64,000 nucleotides of DNA, taken from Lamellibrachia satsuma. Its lineage: Eukaryota; Annelida; Polychaeta; Sabellida; Siboglinidae. The position numbers and the translations under genes were made by a program. Under the pieces are notes generated by a model, which was not told the origin of the DNA, searched no databases, and saw nothing but the letters and a program-made list of their open reading frames with translations. Of the stretch, positions 58,001 to 64,000 are shown piece by piece; position 1 is the first letter of the stretch, and the number at the start of each line of letters is the position of its first letter. The DNA lies in contig BSQZ01000025.1 of NCBI GenBank assembly GCA_033239005.1, positions 8,541,501-8,605,500 on the forward strand. Direction: 5' to 3'.

Positions 58001-61000
58001 TGTTTAAACAACACATTTAACTACAAAGTAATTTTGTCTCTAAATCAGTCTCAACACTCGGAAGGACAATTTATAAAAAAATTGGGCTCTTAAAACATAA
58101 TAATAGGTAATATTTACTGACCTCCAACAGATCTCAATGAAAATTATAAACAGCTTTTTAGTGAATTCACACCAATTATCTCATCCTTTGACAAAACAAA
58201 ATCCGATGTCGTTATTGCAGGTGATTTTAATATAAACCTTATAATAAATGAAACAGAGGTTTTGGGTAATTTTTTTTATATATTAATATGTTATAGCTTT
58301 TACCCCCATATTACACTACCTACAAGGTTTTCAAACAATAATGGAACTCTAATAGACAAACTTTTCTGTAAATTAAACGACTCTGCAATAAACCTAAGTC
58401 AGGTATTTTAATGAAACAATTATCGGACCACCAGCCGTATATTACCTTTTTAAACACAGTTCCCCACAAAGAACCATCGCCAAAACATATCAAGATTAAC
58501 ATACAGATGTTACAGATACATATTTTTGGCATGAATGTAGCCTTTTGCATAAATCTAATAGCCCCATAAGTTCACTTTAGCCAGCCCAACTGTTTACTTT
58601 ACACACATTTGCAGAGGCAATCGAGCCATAATTAACCATCAATGTATCACTGTTTGACCCTACCAGTGGACATTCTATTGTCATCCCTCCAAATCTTGCC
58701 TGCCTGAATGACCTGCCCACTGGCAACTGCCCACTGCCCTGTGCCCAGTTGGTATTTTTCACTTGTGTTAACTAATGTCTACTGTTTAGTGTCTACAATT
58801 TCCCTAGTACCGATTCATTCACACTTGTACTAATTCATACATGTCTGAACTTGATCTCAGGCTAGTGACTGCAGGCCTGCTGGAAATGTCACTGGGTGTC
58901 CGTGCCAGTGAGTGACATTTAATTGAATCATCAATTAATACCAAATTAACTGTCCTTACTGGTAGCATTAATTAATTAAATTAAGTTAACTTAGTTGAGC
59001 TAATTCAATTAACAACTTAAATTAGGTTTATGGTTTGCATTAGGGTTAAGTTAATTTAGAGTTAGATAAACAAATCTCCTACCCTAACCATAGGCCAATA
59101 AATTAAAGCCATATATAAAAATATGTTATAATATTATAGTAATGACAATAAAAAGTTGATTATTTTTCTTCAGGATATTTGTCCGTTTGAAGCAGTTGTT
59201 TGTGCTGGATTTGTAGGACTCAACCAGCACATTATGGACAGTAGACTAGTAGACATTACACAATGTTCGTATATTATTTTTTTATGTTATTTAATAAAAC
59301 AATATATATGTATTACAGTTTATTTGTGTTTCGTTTTTATTATAAGATAATAAGTTTATCTTTAACAAATTTAGCGGGCCGCTTTGGCCCGCGGGTATGT
59401 GCCAGGCCTGGCCCAAACATTAATGGTCTGGGTTGGGCCTGGGCCTAAATTCTAGTTGGCGGGCCTGGGCCGGGCCAGGCTTGAAGATTTTTTGCGGGCC
59501 TGAGACGGGCCTGGATTCTAACTGCTAATTGTGTGCAGGGCACTAACAGATACCTACCGACATAAAGTAGACTGGTTGTGTCCAGAGAAACCATCCCTGC
59601 CTCTGCCTGTGCAGTGACACGTCTATCTTCCACTTGCACGTAGCCATGTGTTCTGTTACGTCCAACCAGCACATGGTGCCACTTATCTAAAACGGGAAAT
59701 GAGAAATATAGTGATGACACAACAGTAAAGGGATATATTTATTGAAGGGCTATAAAAAATTAAAGTAATAAATGATGCCTACTTTTCTCGACACCATGCC
59801 CATGAAAACACATTAAGATAACTGACTTGAATATGACATCAATTACTTCAAAGTCACAACAAAACCATTCCACATCTGATGCTGATACAATAATATTTTA
59901 ACCAATTTTGCCTCCAGTGTCGCTAATTACTATACAAATTATACCGTGATTCACAATTTATGGGCAAGACACAAGACACGTCCTCATCTTTCTTTAATGG
60001 ACAAGACACAGGGTCCTCATCTTTCTTTAATGGGCAAGACACAGCGTCCTCATCTTTCTTTAATGGGCAAGACACAGCGTCCTCATCTTTCTTTAATGGA
60101 CAAGACACAGGGTCCTCATCTTTCTTTAATGGACAAGACACAGCGTCCTCATCTTTCTTTAATGGACAAGACACAGCGTCCTCATCTTTCTTTAATGGGC
60201 AAGACACAGCGTCCTCATCTTTCTTTAATGGACAAGACACAGGGTCCTCATCTTTCTTTAATGGACAAGACACAGCGTCCTCATCTTTCTTTAATGGGCA
60301 AGACACAGCGTCCTCATCTTTCTTTAATGGACAAGACACAGCGTCCTCATCTTTCTTTAATGGACAAGACACAGCGTCCTCATCTTTCTTTAATGGACAA
60401 GACACAGGGTCCTCATCTTTCTTTAATGGACAAGACACAGGGTCCTCATCTTTCTTTAATGGACAAGACACAGCGTCCTCATCTTTCTTTAATGGGCAAG
60501 ACACAGCGTCCTCATCTTTCTTTAATGGACAAGACACAGGGTCCTCATCTTTCTTTAATGGACAAGACACAGCGTCCTCATCTTTCTTTAATGGACATGA
60601 CACAGCGTCCTCATCTTTCTTTAATGGACAAGACACAGCGTCCTCATCTTTCTTTAATGGACAAGACACAGGGTCCTCATCTTTCTTTAATGGACAAGAC
60701 ACAGCGTCCTCATCTTTCTTTAATGGACAAGACACAGCGTCCTCATCTTTCTTTAATGGACAAGACACAGGGTCCTCATCTTTCTTTAATGGACAAGACA
60801 CAGCGTCCTCATCTTTCTTTAATGGACATGACACAGCGTCCTCATCTTTCTTTAATGGACAAGACACAGCGTCCTCATCTTTCTTTAATGGACAAGACAC
60901 AGGGTCCTCATCTTTCTTTAATGGACAAGACACAGCGTCCTCATCTTTCTTTAATGGACAAGACACAGGGTCCTCATCTTTCTTTAATGGGCAAGACACA

Positions 61001-64000
61001 GCGTCCTCATCTTTCTTTAATGGACAAGACACAGCGTCCTCATCTTTCTTTAATGGACAAGACACAGGGTCCTCATCTTTCTTTAATGGACAAGACACAG
61101 GGTCCTCATCTTTCTTTAATGGACAAGACACAGCGTCCTCATCTTTCTTTAATGGGCAAGACACAGCGTCCTCATCTTTCTTTAATGGACAAGACACAGG
61201 GTCCTCATCTTTCTTTAATGGACAAGACACAGGGTCCTCATCTTTCTTTAATGGACATGACACAGCATCCTCATCTTTCTTTAATGGACAAGACACAGCG
61301 TCCTCATCTTTCTTTAATGGACAAGACACAGGGTCCTCATCTTTCTTTAATGGACAAGACACAGCGTCCTCATCTTTCTTTAATGGACATGACACAGCGT
61401 CCTCATTTCTTTAATGGACAAGACACAGGGTCCTCATCTTTCTTTAATGGACAAGACACAGCGTCCTCATCTTTCTTTAATGGACAAGACACAGGGTCCT
61501 CATCTTTCTTTAATGGACAAGACACAGCGTCCTCATCTTTCTTTAATGGACAAGACACAGCGTCCTCATCTTTCTTTAATGGACAAGACACAGCGTCCTC
61601 ATCTTTCTTTAATGGACAAGACACAGGGTCCTCATCTTTCTTTAATGGGCAAGACACAGCGTCCTCATCTTTCTTTAATGGACAAGACACAGGGTCCTCA
61701 TCTTTCTTTAATGGGCAAGACACAGCGTCCTCATCTTTCTTTAATGGGCAAGACACAGCGTCCTCATCTTTCTTTAATGGACAAGACACAGGGTCCTCAT
61801 CTTTCTTTAATGGACAAGACACAGCGTCCTCATCTTTCTTTAATGGACAAGACACAGGGTCCTCATCTTTCTTTAATGGACAAGACACAGGGTCCTCATC
61901 TTTCTTTAATGGACAAGACACAGCGTCCTCATCTTTCTTTAATGGGCAAGACACAACGTCCTCATCTTTCTTTAATGGTCAAGACACAGGGTCCTCATCT
62001 TTCTTTAATGGACAAGACACAGCGTCCTCATCTTTCTTTAATGGACAAGACACAGGGTCCTCATCTTTCTTTAATGGACAAGACACAGGGTCCTCATCTT
62101 TCTTTAATGGACAAGACACAGGGTCCTCATCTTTCTTTAATGGACAAGACACAGCGTCCTCATCTTTCTTTAATGGACAAGACACATGGTCGTAATCTTT
62201 TTTTAATGGGCATGACACAGGGTCCTCATCTTTCTTTAATGGGCAAGACACAGGGTCCTCATCTTTCTTTAATGGGAAAAAACAGGATCCTCATTTTTCT
62301 TCAGCATTTGGGCAACTGTTGTTATAAACACACAAAATTATACCAATATCCACCTGTGTTGATGTCCAGTGGTTCACTGCTCTGTACAATGGTTGGTTGG
62401 TCAGAGCCAGTGTTGTAGCGGAGCTGGAGCTGACCATGGTGGAGCGACACAGAGAGGAAGTCACTGGTTCTAGAGCTCAAGTGTTCAGCCAGATAGAGGA
62501 TTAGGCCTGACACAACGGTCGGCTTTACCTCAATAGCTATGGTAACGCTGTAGTGAATATTGCGTGGCGGCTCCAGCCCCATGTACGACGACTCTCCTTG
62601 GAAAGAAGCATCGCTGATTGTAATATCTGCAAATGTAGACAGCAATATTCAGCAGTTTGGAGTATGGATTGAGCAGATAACAATCAAGATGAAATGGCAC
62701 TCACTACATGCCTTTATAGGACACAGTTTAGTATATCTGTCAACTGTATACATTACATGACAAGATGGAGACACCCTGGTCACAGTTGATGCCAGCCTTA
62801 CTGAGTGGACACTAGAGACACTTACCCTGGTCACAGTTGATGCCAGCCTTACTGAGTGGACACTAGAGACACTTACCCTGGTCACAGTTGATGCCAGCCT
62901 TACTGAGTGGACACTAGAGACACTAACCCTGGTCACAGTTGATGCCAGCCTTGCCAAGTGCACACTGACACTTGTAGCCACCCTCTAACTGGGGTGAACA
63001 CCGGGAACCAGGGGCGCACAGGTTGGTCAATGGGCTGTCACAAGGGGTGGTTCTGTCAGCACAGAGCTGTCCCATCCACCCCACCTGACAGTCACATCTG
63101 TCAACAGAACCAAAGTCGTCATTCAGTTGAAGTCATGAGGGCAACACATCTACTCGCTGTCCAACACATCTACTTGCTGTCCAACACATCTACTCACTGT
63201 CCAACACATTTACTCACTATCCAACACATCTACTCGCTGTCCAACACATCTGCTCACTGTCCAAAACATCTACTCACTGTCCAACACATCTATTCGCTGT
63301 CCAACACATCTACTCACTGTCCAACACATCGTCTCGCTGTCCAACACATCTACTCACTGTCCAACACATCTTCTCGCTGTCCAACACATCTATCCGCTGT
63401 CCAACACCTTTACCCGCTGTCCAACACATCTACTCGCTGTCCAATCAGCAATGACCGAGAAGAATATGTGACAACCACTAATCATCATCATTGTGCGTAA
63501 GTTTTACTGACACGCTCTCTCATTGTTGTTGGTGCTTCAGATGTCATACACGGCTGTTACTTGAGATGTCATACACGGCTGTTACTTGAGATCTCATACA
63601 CGGCTGTTACTTGAGATCTCATACACGGCTGTTACTTTCAACACCATCGCTGGTTGTAGGGTGTTTTTACACAGCCACTATTACAGCTGTCCATAAAGAC
63701 TATGGTCAGTGCGTCCATGACAGGTTACACATTTACCCCCTGTGTGGGATCTTTTATTTTACCTGGCATAAACACCAGGGACTAACAGCTTTCGGTCTCA
63801 TCCGAAAGACACAGGCAAAATGGGGTGAATGAAAAAGTTTCCAAACGGCCGTATGTTGACTTGACCCCCATCCTCTGGACTGAGAGTCCAGCACTCTAAC
63901 TGCAGAGCCAACACGCCCCATGAACAAACTCAAATAAACCACCCACCTGTACGATGCACCCATATCAACACAGGTGGCGCCATTGTAGCAGCTGTGAACT
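30862..64000 (-). CDS. HSPG2: Perlecan-like basement-membrane protein, C-terminal domain V
   Basis: Exons in transcription order: 63947-64000 (continues off the window), 62928-63097, 62354-62626, 59558-59686, 55403-55522, 53022-53140, 50449-50593, 44379-44460, one unlocated short exon, 32716-32864, 31549-31649 and 30862-31022. All adjacent located pairs join in phase. Domain order is EGF-EGF-LG2-EGF-EGF-LG3, the layout of perlecan domain V (endorepellin); agrin and pikachurin have one EGF before the last LG, as I recall. LG hallmarks are DFLSVSLHHGQLQLRYNTG, DKWHHVLVGR, FEGCLRGLVIDG, DDFLAIGLKNGHLKV, GQWHSVIF and IGCIRHLVVN. The protein is secreted and binds matrix and receptors. The start, signal peptide and glycosaminoglycan sites are outside the window. 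An agrin-, pikachurin- or eyes-shut-like identity remains possible. Confidence 0.78.
31023..31429 (-). other. Last intron of the perlecan-like gene, right part
   Basis: AT-rich unique-looking sequence up to the 25-bp array. Confidence 0.5.
31430..31548 (-). repeat. 25-bp repeat copying the exon donor
   Basis: On the minus strand the true donor GTAG|GTAAGTACAG is followed by CTTCATGTGTAC. The downstream copies read ACAG|GTATATA followed by TTCATGTGTAC, three or four times. Confidence 0.8.
31549..31649 (-). CDS. HSPG2: Perlecan-like LG3 exon
   Basis: Encodes LDQDLSVDINGQVTKVKL then SGDDHHLDTLGQYHV. Phase 2 to 1. Acceptor tgtgttaccag, donor GTAG|gtaagt. Confidence 0.88.
31680..32455. repeat. 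31-bp minisatellite, about 25 copies
   Basis: The unit contains CACATCATTGACATCACACT and TGCCCTGTTGT. On the minus strand each copy reads tgatgtgacaacag then GGCAAGTGT. The first half resembles the acceptor of the exon at 31649 (tgatgtgttaccag), and GGCAAGTGT equals the GC donor of the exon at 32716. Confidence 0.93.
32716..32864 (-). CDS. HSPG2: Perlecan-like LG3 exon with GC donor
   Basis: Encodes VFSQKDDFLAIGLKNGHLKV then VVSLGWWTQGDLITRDVV and SDGQWHSVIFQ. Acceptor tgtctccag. The only phase-compatible donor is AAAG|GCAAGT, a standard GC-AG type; with it the next exon restores Arg and continues the LG fold. Confidence 0.9.
32866..35822. repeat. 51-bp minisatellite, about 58 copies, with higher-order structure
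   Basis: The unit contains CTTGGAGACACAATCAG, CGACACTCTGACAAACTGTC and ATTGTTTGACAAA. Variants lacking AC or TCT give 46-49 bp. The array begins at the acceptor of the exon ending 32864. A block of 447 bp is repeated at 34091 and 34538, and a related block starts at 33052. Confidence 0.95.
35895..36262. repeat. 76-bp minisatellite, 5 copies
   Basis: The unit contains ACCTGACAACCAAGCTGTTC and CTGGGGACACTTGGTGACAT and ACTGACCACTTAAGATTTGA. Confidence 0.95.
36385..39833. repeat. 41-bp minisatellite, about 84 copies, 1.55-kb higher-order repeat
   Basis: The unit contains CCTGAAACACACTGAGATAA and ACCAACTTGATCATCAGTGT. The order of variant copies in 36.75-38.3 kb recurs about 1553 bp later, so the array is largely two copies of a 1.55-kb block. 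Each unit has inverted 8-mers CACACTGA and TCAGTGTG. Confidence 0.97.
39834..40304. other. Spacer between the 41-bp and 42-bp arrays
   Basis: Unique-looking sequence. The minus strand has a short frame with SGCLLG that superficially recalls a laminin-G strand, but phase and splice sites do not support an exon. Confidence 0.5.
40305..43862. repeat. 42-bp minisatellite, about 85 copies
   Basis: The unit contains CATCTAGCCCAGTGTGTACT, ACAGACGTATACATGGACAG and AT. Variant types (ATACATGG, ATACGTGG, ACATACGT, ACTGACGT) form blocks. The 42-bp period equals 14 codons and the unit has no stop in several frames, so frames over 1000 codons are open on both strands. Confidence 0.97.
43863..44378. other. 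Spacer after the 42-bp array
   Basis: Unique-looking, with a short imperfect repeat of CAGATCAGG phrases at 44165-44240. The missing LG3 exon could lie here, but none was recognised. Confidence 0.45.
44379..44460 (-). CDS. HSPG2: Perlecan-like exon, start of LG3
   Basis: Two bases then VAFTAARFTGEGFLHYTD and TAQHNLST. The F-x-G-x-G-F-L-x-Y pattern is the first strand of an LG domain. The acceptor cattgtttcag gives the phase required by the upstream EGF exon (Glu codon across the junction). The donor AGC|gtaatg is weak. Confidence 0.7.
44785..45800. repeat. 37-bp minisatellite, about 27 copies
   Basis: The unit contains CCCAGGCTGTGTCACACTTG and TGAGCTGTCATCAAATA, with CTGTGTC/TTGTGCC and TGTCATC/TGTGATC variants. 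Confidence 0.95.
46125..46350. repeat. 25-bp minisatellite, about 9 copies
   Basis: Unit contains CAGGTGTATGACCTCTCATT; early copies are diverged. Confidence 0.9.
46470..47135. repeat. 26-bp CpG-rich minisatellite, about 25 copies
   Basis: The unit is CAGTTCCTGCGCGGCCATGT plus ATAGCA. Outer copies have TGCATGG and TGCACGG where inner ones have TGCGCGG, so CpG has decayed at the edges or been amplified in the centre. Confidence 0.95.
47136..47599. other. AT-rich spacer
   Basis: Includes an A/T-only run of TAATAAATTATT type at 47285-47350. No feature recognised otherwise. Confidence 0.5.
47600..50100. repeat. 57-bp minisatellite, about 44 copies, higher-order structure
   Basis: The unit contains GTAACCTGGTGCAAGGCCAC, ACAATGTGGAGAAGACAAGC and ACCAGTAGGTCAGACAT. 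Runs of ATATGG copies, then one AGAGAAGC copy, then ATGTGG and CTGTGG copies recur every 7-8 units in 47.68-48.85 kb. The 57-bp period equals 19 codons. Confidence 0.97.
50101..50448. other. Intron spacer beside the EGF exon
   Basis: AT-rich unique-looking sequence. Confidence 0.5.
50449..50593 (-). CDS. HSPG2: Perlecan-like EGF exon
   Basis: Encodes MFFGDTCRVSVYC then RDHQCASGATCVPDMALGSY and SCACPVGMKGRHCEA. It completes one EGF and contains most of a second, with normal cysteine spacing. Phase 0 to 1, acceptor gcttttcag, donor GCAG|gtatgt. Confidence 0.92.
50625..52580. repeat. 23-bp minisatellite, about 85 copies
   Basis: The unit is TGTGACTTCATGCTCTGTGC plus CAA. The left part carries GTGTCAA, the right part GTGCCAA and TTGGTGCC variants, giving a clear left-right gradient of types. 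Confidence 0.97.
52690..53008. repeat. 41-bp minisatellite, about 8 identical copies
   Basis: The unit contains TATAACTATACTAGCTGACA and CTTGGTATGGCTATAGCTTT. Copies are practically identical. The last part-copy runs into the donor flank of the exon at 53022. Confidence 0.97.
53022..53140 (-). CDS. HSPG2: Perlecan-like EGF exon
   Basis: Two bases then AVEGLDVTDCDGTVCGL and TTCHNNGICQPEGSTYTCSC and TE. It holds the first five cysteines of an EGF that the next exon completes. Acceptor ctgtttcag, donor CGAG|gtgaac, phase 1 to 0. Confidence 0.9.
53165..54310. repeat. 54-bp minisatellite (27-bp dimer), about 21 copies
   Basis: The unit contains ACTGAAACTTGACTCACAAC and CGATTGGGACCTGACACACA. The two halves are related. 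On the minus strand each unit contains AGTTTCAG, like the acceptor of the neighbouring exon (TGTTTCAG). The far end is more diverged. Confidence 0.93.
54435..54530. repeat. 22-bp tandem repeat, about 4 copies
   Basis: Unit contains TATACAAGCACATACATTTG; imperfect. Confidence 0.8.
54795..55045. repeat. 35-bp minisatellite, about 7 copies
   Basis: The unit contains TAAATAGGCCCTATACAATA and AACTGGCCACTCTAG, nearly identical copies. Confidence 0.95.
55196..55457 (-). repeat. 55-bp repeat containing the exon end and its donor
   Basis: On the minus strand each unit carries the exon sequence for GLVIDGRQYPLSET plus ACAG|GTATGTCTGAG. The true exon end is the rightmost copy. Three further copies with intact donors follow in the intron, then a decayed part-copy. 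Confidence 0.93.
55403..55522 (-). CDS. HSPG2: Perlecan-like exon, end of LG2
   Basis: Two bases then GMPDLSSVAPTAVEAEPAT then FEGCLRGLVIDGRQYPL and SET. The FEGC block holds the LG2 closing cysteine. Acceptor tttcccacag. The first donor (ACAG|gtatgt at 55402) is the only one giving an open frame into the next EGF. Confidence 0.92.
55590..56005. repeat. 9/18-bp tandem repeat
   Basis: The left part is made of GTGCCATGA nonamers, the right part of GTGCTATGAGTGTCACGA octadecamers. All periods are multiples of three, so open frames on both strands are trivial. Confidence 0.95.
56006..56760. other. Intron stretch between arrays and LINE fragment
   Basis: AT-rich; no gene recognised. Confidence 0.45.
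56761..56889 (+). mobile_element. LINE ORF2 C-terminal fragment
   Basis: The frame GHEKVQRLINEWNKLPND then CVNASSVNMFKNRIDRYL ending RTGYT and TAG is the typical C-terminal tail of non-LTR retrotransposon ORF2 (the NxLP...V.A.S...FK.R.D pattern). It is an antisense 5'-truncated remnant relative to the host gene. Confidence 0.8.
57586..57735. repeat. 24-bp minisatellite, 6 copies
   Basis: The unit is CCATTATGTTATTCCCCATG plus TTAT, perfect copies. Confidence 0.97.
57765..58465 (+). pseudogene. LINE apurinic endonuclease domain, degenerate
   Basis: Conceptual translation with several stops and shifts shows the APE-type endonuclease of CR1/Jockey-like LINEs: INILSSNIKS, ICLQESWLLDNG, IEGYHYITQGKTCSNKGGL, IIIGNIY-PP, DVVIAGDFNINL, LPTRFSNNNGTLIDKLF and SDHQPYITF. 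It is in the same strand as, but downstream of, the ORF2 tail at 56761, so the two are separate insertions or rearranged. Confidence 0.8.
58466..59373. other. AT-rich intron stretch
   Basis: Includes a region of alternating TTAATTAA-rich phrases near 58960-59060. No gene recognised. Confidence 0.45.
59374..59515. repeat. GC-rich GGCCTGGGCC cluster
   Basis: A perfect 7-bp hairpin GCGGGCC/GGCCCGC (59374-59392) is followed by repeated GGCCTGG and GGGCCTGGGCC phrases. It is sharply GC-rich within AT-rich flanks and ends 40 bp before an exon. It may be part of an unclassified transposon. Confidence 0.55.
59558..59686 (-). CDS. HSPG2: Perlecan-like LG2 exon
   Basis: Two bases then KWHHVLVGRNRTHGYVQ, VEDRRVTAQAEAGMVSLD and TTSLLYV. 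The WHxV and LYxG patterns are LG core strands. It contains an NRT N-glycosylation sequon. Acceptor cccgttttag, donor TCG|gtaggt, phase 1 to 1. Confidence 0.92.
59964..62275. repeat. 33-bp minisatellite, about 70 copies
   Basis: The unit contains TGGACAAGACACAGCGTCCT and CATCTTTCTTTAA. It has two main alternating types (AGCGTCC and AGGGTCC) plus GGGCAAG and GGACATG variants. A block around the GGACATG variant recurs 231 bp (7 units) apart at 60591 and 60822. The period is 11 codons. Confidence 0.97.
62354..62626 (-). CDS. HSPG2: Perlecan-like LG2 first exon
   Basis: Two bases then ITISDASFQGESSYMGLEPP, RNIHYSVTIAIEVKPTVVSG, LILYLAEHLSSRTSDFLSVS, LHHGQLQLRYNTGSDQP and the end SSEPLDINT. This is the N-terminal half of an LG domain. 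Acceptor catttgcag, donor ACAG|gtggat. Confidence 0.93.
62766..62940 (-). repeat. 51-bp repeat containing the EGF exon end and its donor
   Basis: On the minus strand each unit holds exon sequence for GKAGINCDQ-like residues followed by a donor. The true copy has CAGG|gttagt; the next two downstream have CAGG|gtaagt, a better match, and the last has gtgtctcc. The period is 17 codons. Confidence 0.93.
62928..63097 (-). CDS. HSPG2: Perlecan-like double EGF exon
   Basis: One base then CDCQVGWMGQLCADRTTPC, DSPLTNLCAPGSRCSPQLEG and GYKCQCALGKAGINCDQ. It ends one EGF and contains a complete second, laminin-EGF-like one. Acceptor ctgttgacag, phase 2 to 1. The donor used is probably the first of a repeated series. 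Confidence 0.9.
63145..63445. repeat. 20-bp minisatellite, about 15 copies
   Basis: The unit is CTACTCGCTGTCCAACACAT with several single-base variants. Confidence 0.95.
63533..63638. repeat. 25-bp tandem repeat, 4 copies
   Basis: Unit GAGATGTCATACACGGCTGT plus TACTT. Confidence 0.95.
63690..63920 (-). mobile_element. tRNA-derived SINE with conserved central domain
   Basis: The minus-strand head GGGGCGTGTTGGCTCTGCAG has an A-box-like stretch. It is followed by an anticodon-arm hairpin CTGGA...TCCAG and a B-box-like GGGGGTCAAGTC. The body contains CTTTCGGATGAGACCGAAAG and GGTAAAATAAAAGATCCC, resembling the deeply conserved SINE core found in many marine invertebrates (Nin-DC type, from memory). 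Confidence 0.7.
63947..64000 (-). CDS. HSPG2: Perlecan-like EGF exon, partial at window edge
   Basis: The visible end encodes VHSCYNGATCVDMGASY and ends phase 2 at ACAG|gtgggt. It supplies the middle of the EGF completed by the next exon. Confidence 0.88.

Noticed and set aside
59923..62418. Long frames with KKDED-type or NGQD-type 11-residue repeats
   Set aside because: By-product of the 33-bp array inside the LG2 intron; both strands are open.
62649..62981. Minus frame with VSVSSVHSVRLASTVTR repeats
   Set aside because: It is a shadow of the duplicated EGF exon end in another frame.

Overview
The window is metazoan nuclear DNA from an invertebrate. Coding exons are small and split by GT-AG introns. 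The four genes are conserved animal genes, and most intron space is minisatellite DNA. Penelope-like, LINE, hAT-like and tRNA-SINE remnants are scattered through it. Minisatellites that carry copies of exon-intron junctions occur at many exons; I recall such repeats from amphioxus, so a lancelet is one candidate, but a mollusc or other marine invertebrate cannot be excluded.

Layout. (1) 663-4284, plus strand: last two coding exons and 3' end of WDR48 (UAF1), separated by an intron holding a 2-kb array of 50-bp repeats. (2) 4800-15360, minus strand: a complete 14-3-3 zeta-type gene converging on WDR48. Two of its exons exist as duplicated pairs (3a/3b and 5a/5b), so up to four protein isoforms are possible. 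(3) 15361-16049: a compact divergent promoter with two perfect CRE octamers plus CRE-like, ETS, E-box and YY1-like sites. (4) 16050-30721, plus strand: complete MRTO4 (Mrt4 ribosome assembly factor), eight exons, 261 codons. Its introns carry an antisense Penelope-like element, several minisatellites and a 448-bp hAT-type MITE inserted 11 bp past a splice donor. (5) 30617-64000, minus strand: the C-terminal part of a laminin-G/EGF extracellular matrix protein, best matched to perlecan (HSPG2) domain V in the order EGF-EGF-LG2-EGF-EGF-LG3. Its 3' end converges on MRTO4. Eleven coding exons were placed; one short LG3 exon was not found.

About two thirds of 31.4-63.6 kb is tandem arrays with unit lengths from about 20 to 76 bp and up to about 85 copies. 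Several arrays have higher-order structure of about 0.4 to 1.55 kb. The long open frames in these arrays are by-products of stop-free units, often with a period divisible by three, and are not called as genes.

The most unusual feature is that at least seven exon junctions in the perlecan-like gene and MRTO4 are abutted by, or part of, minisatellites whose units repeat the splice site. The 14-3-3 exon duplications are the second main point of interest.
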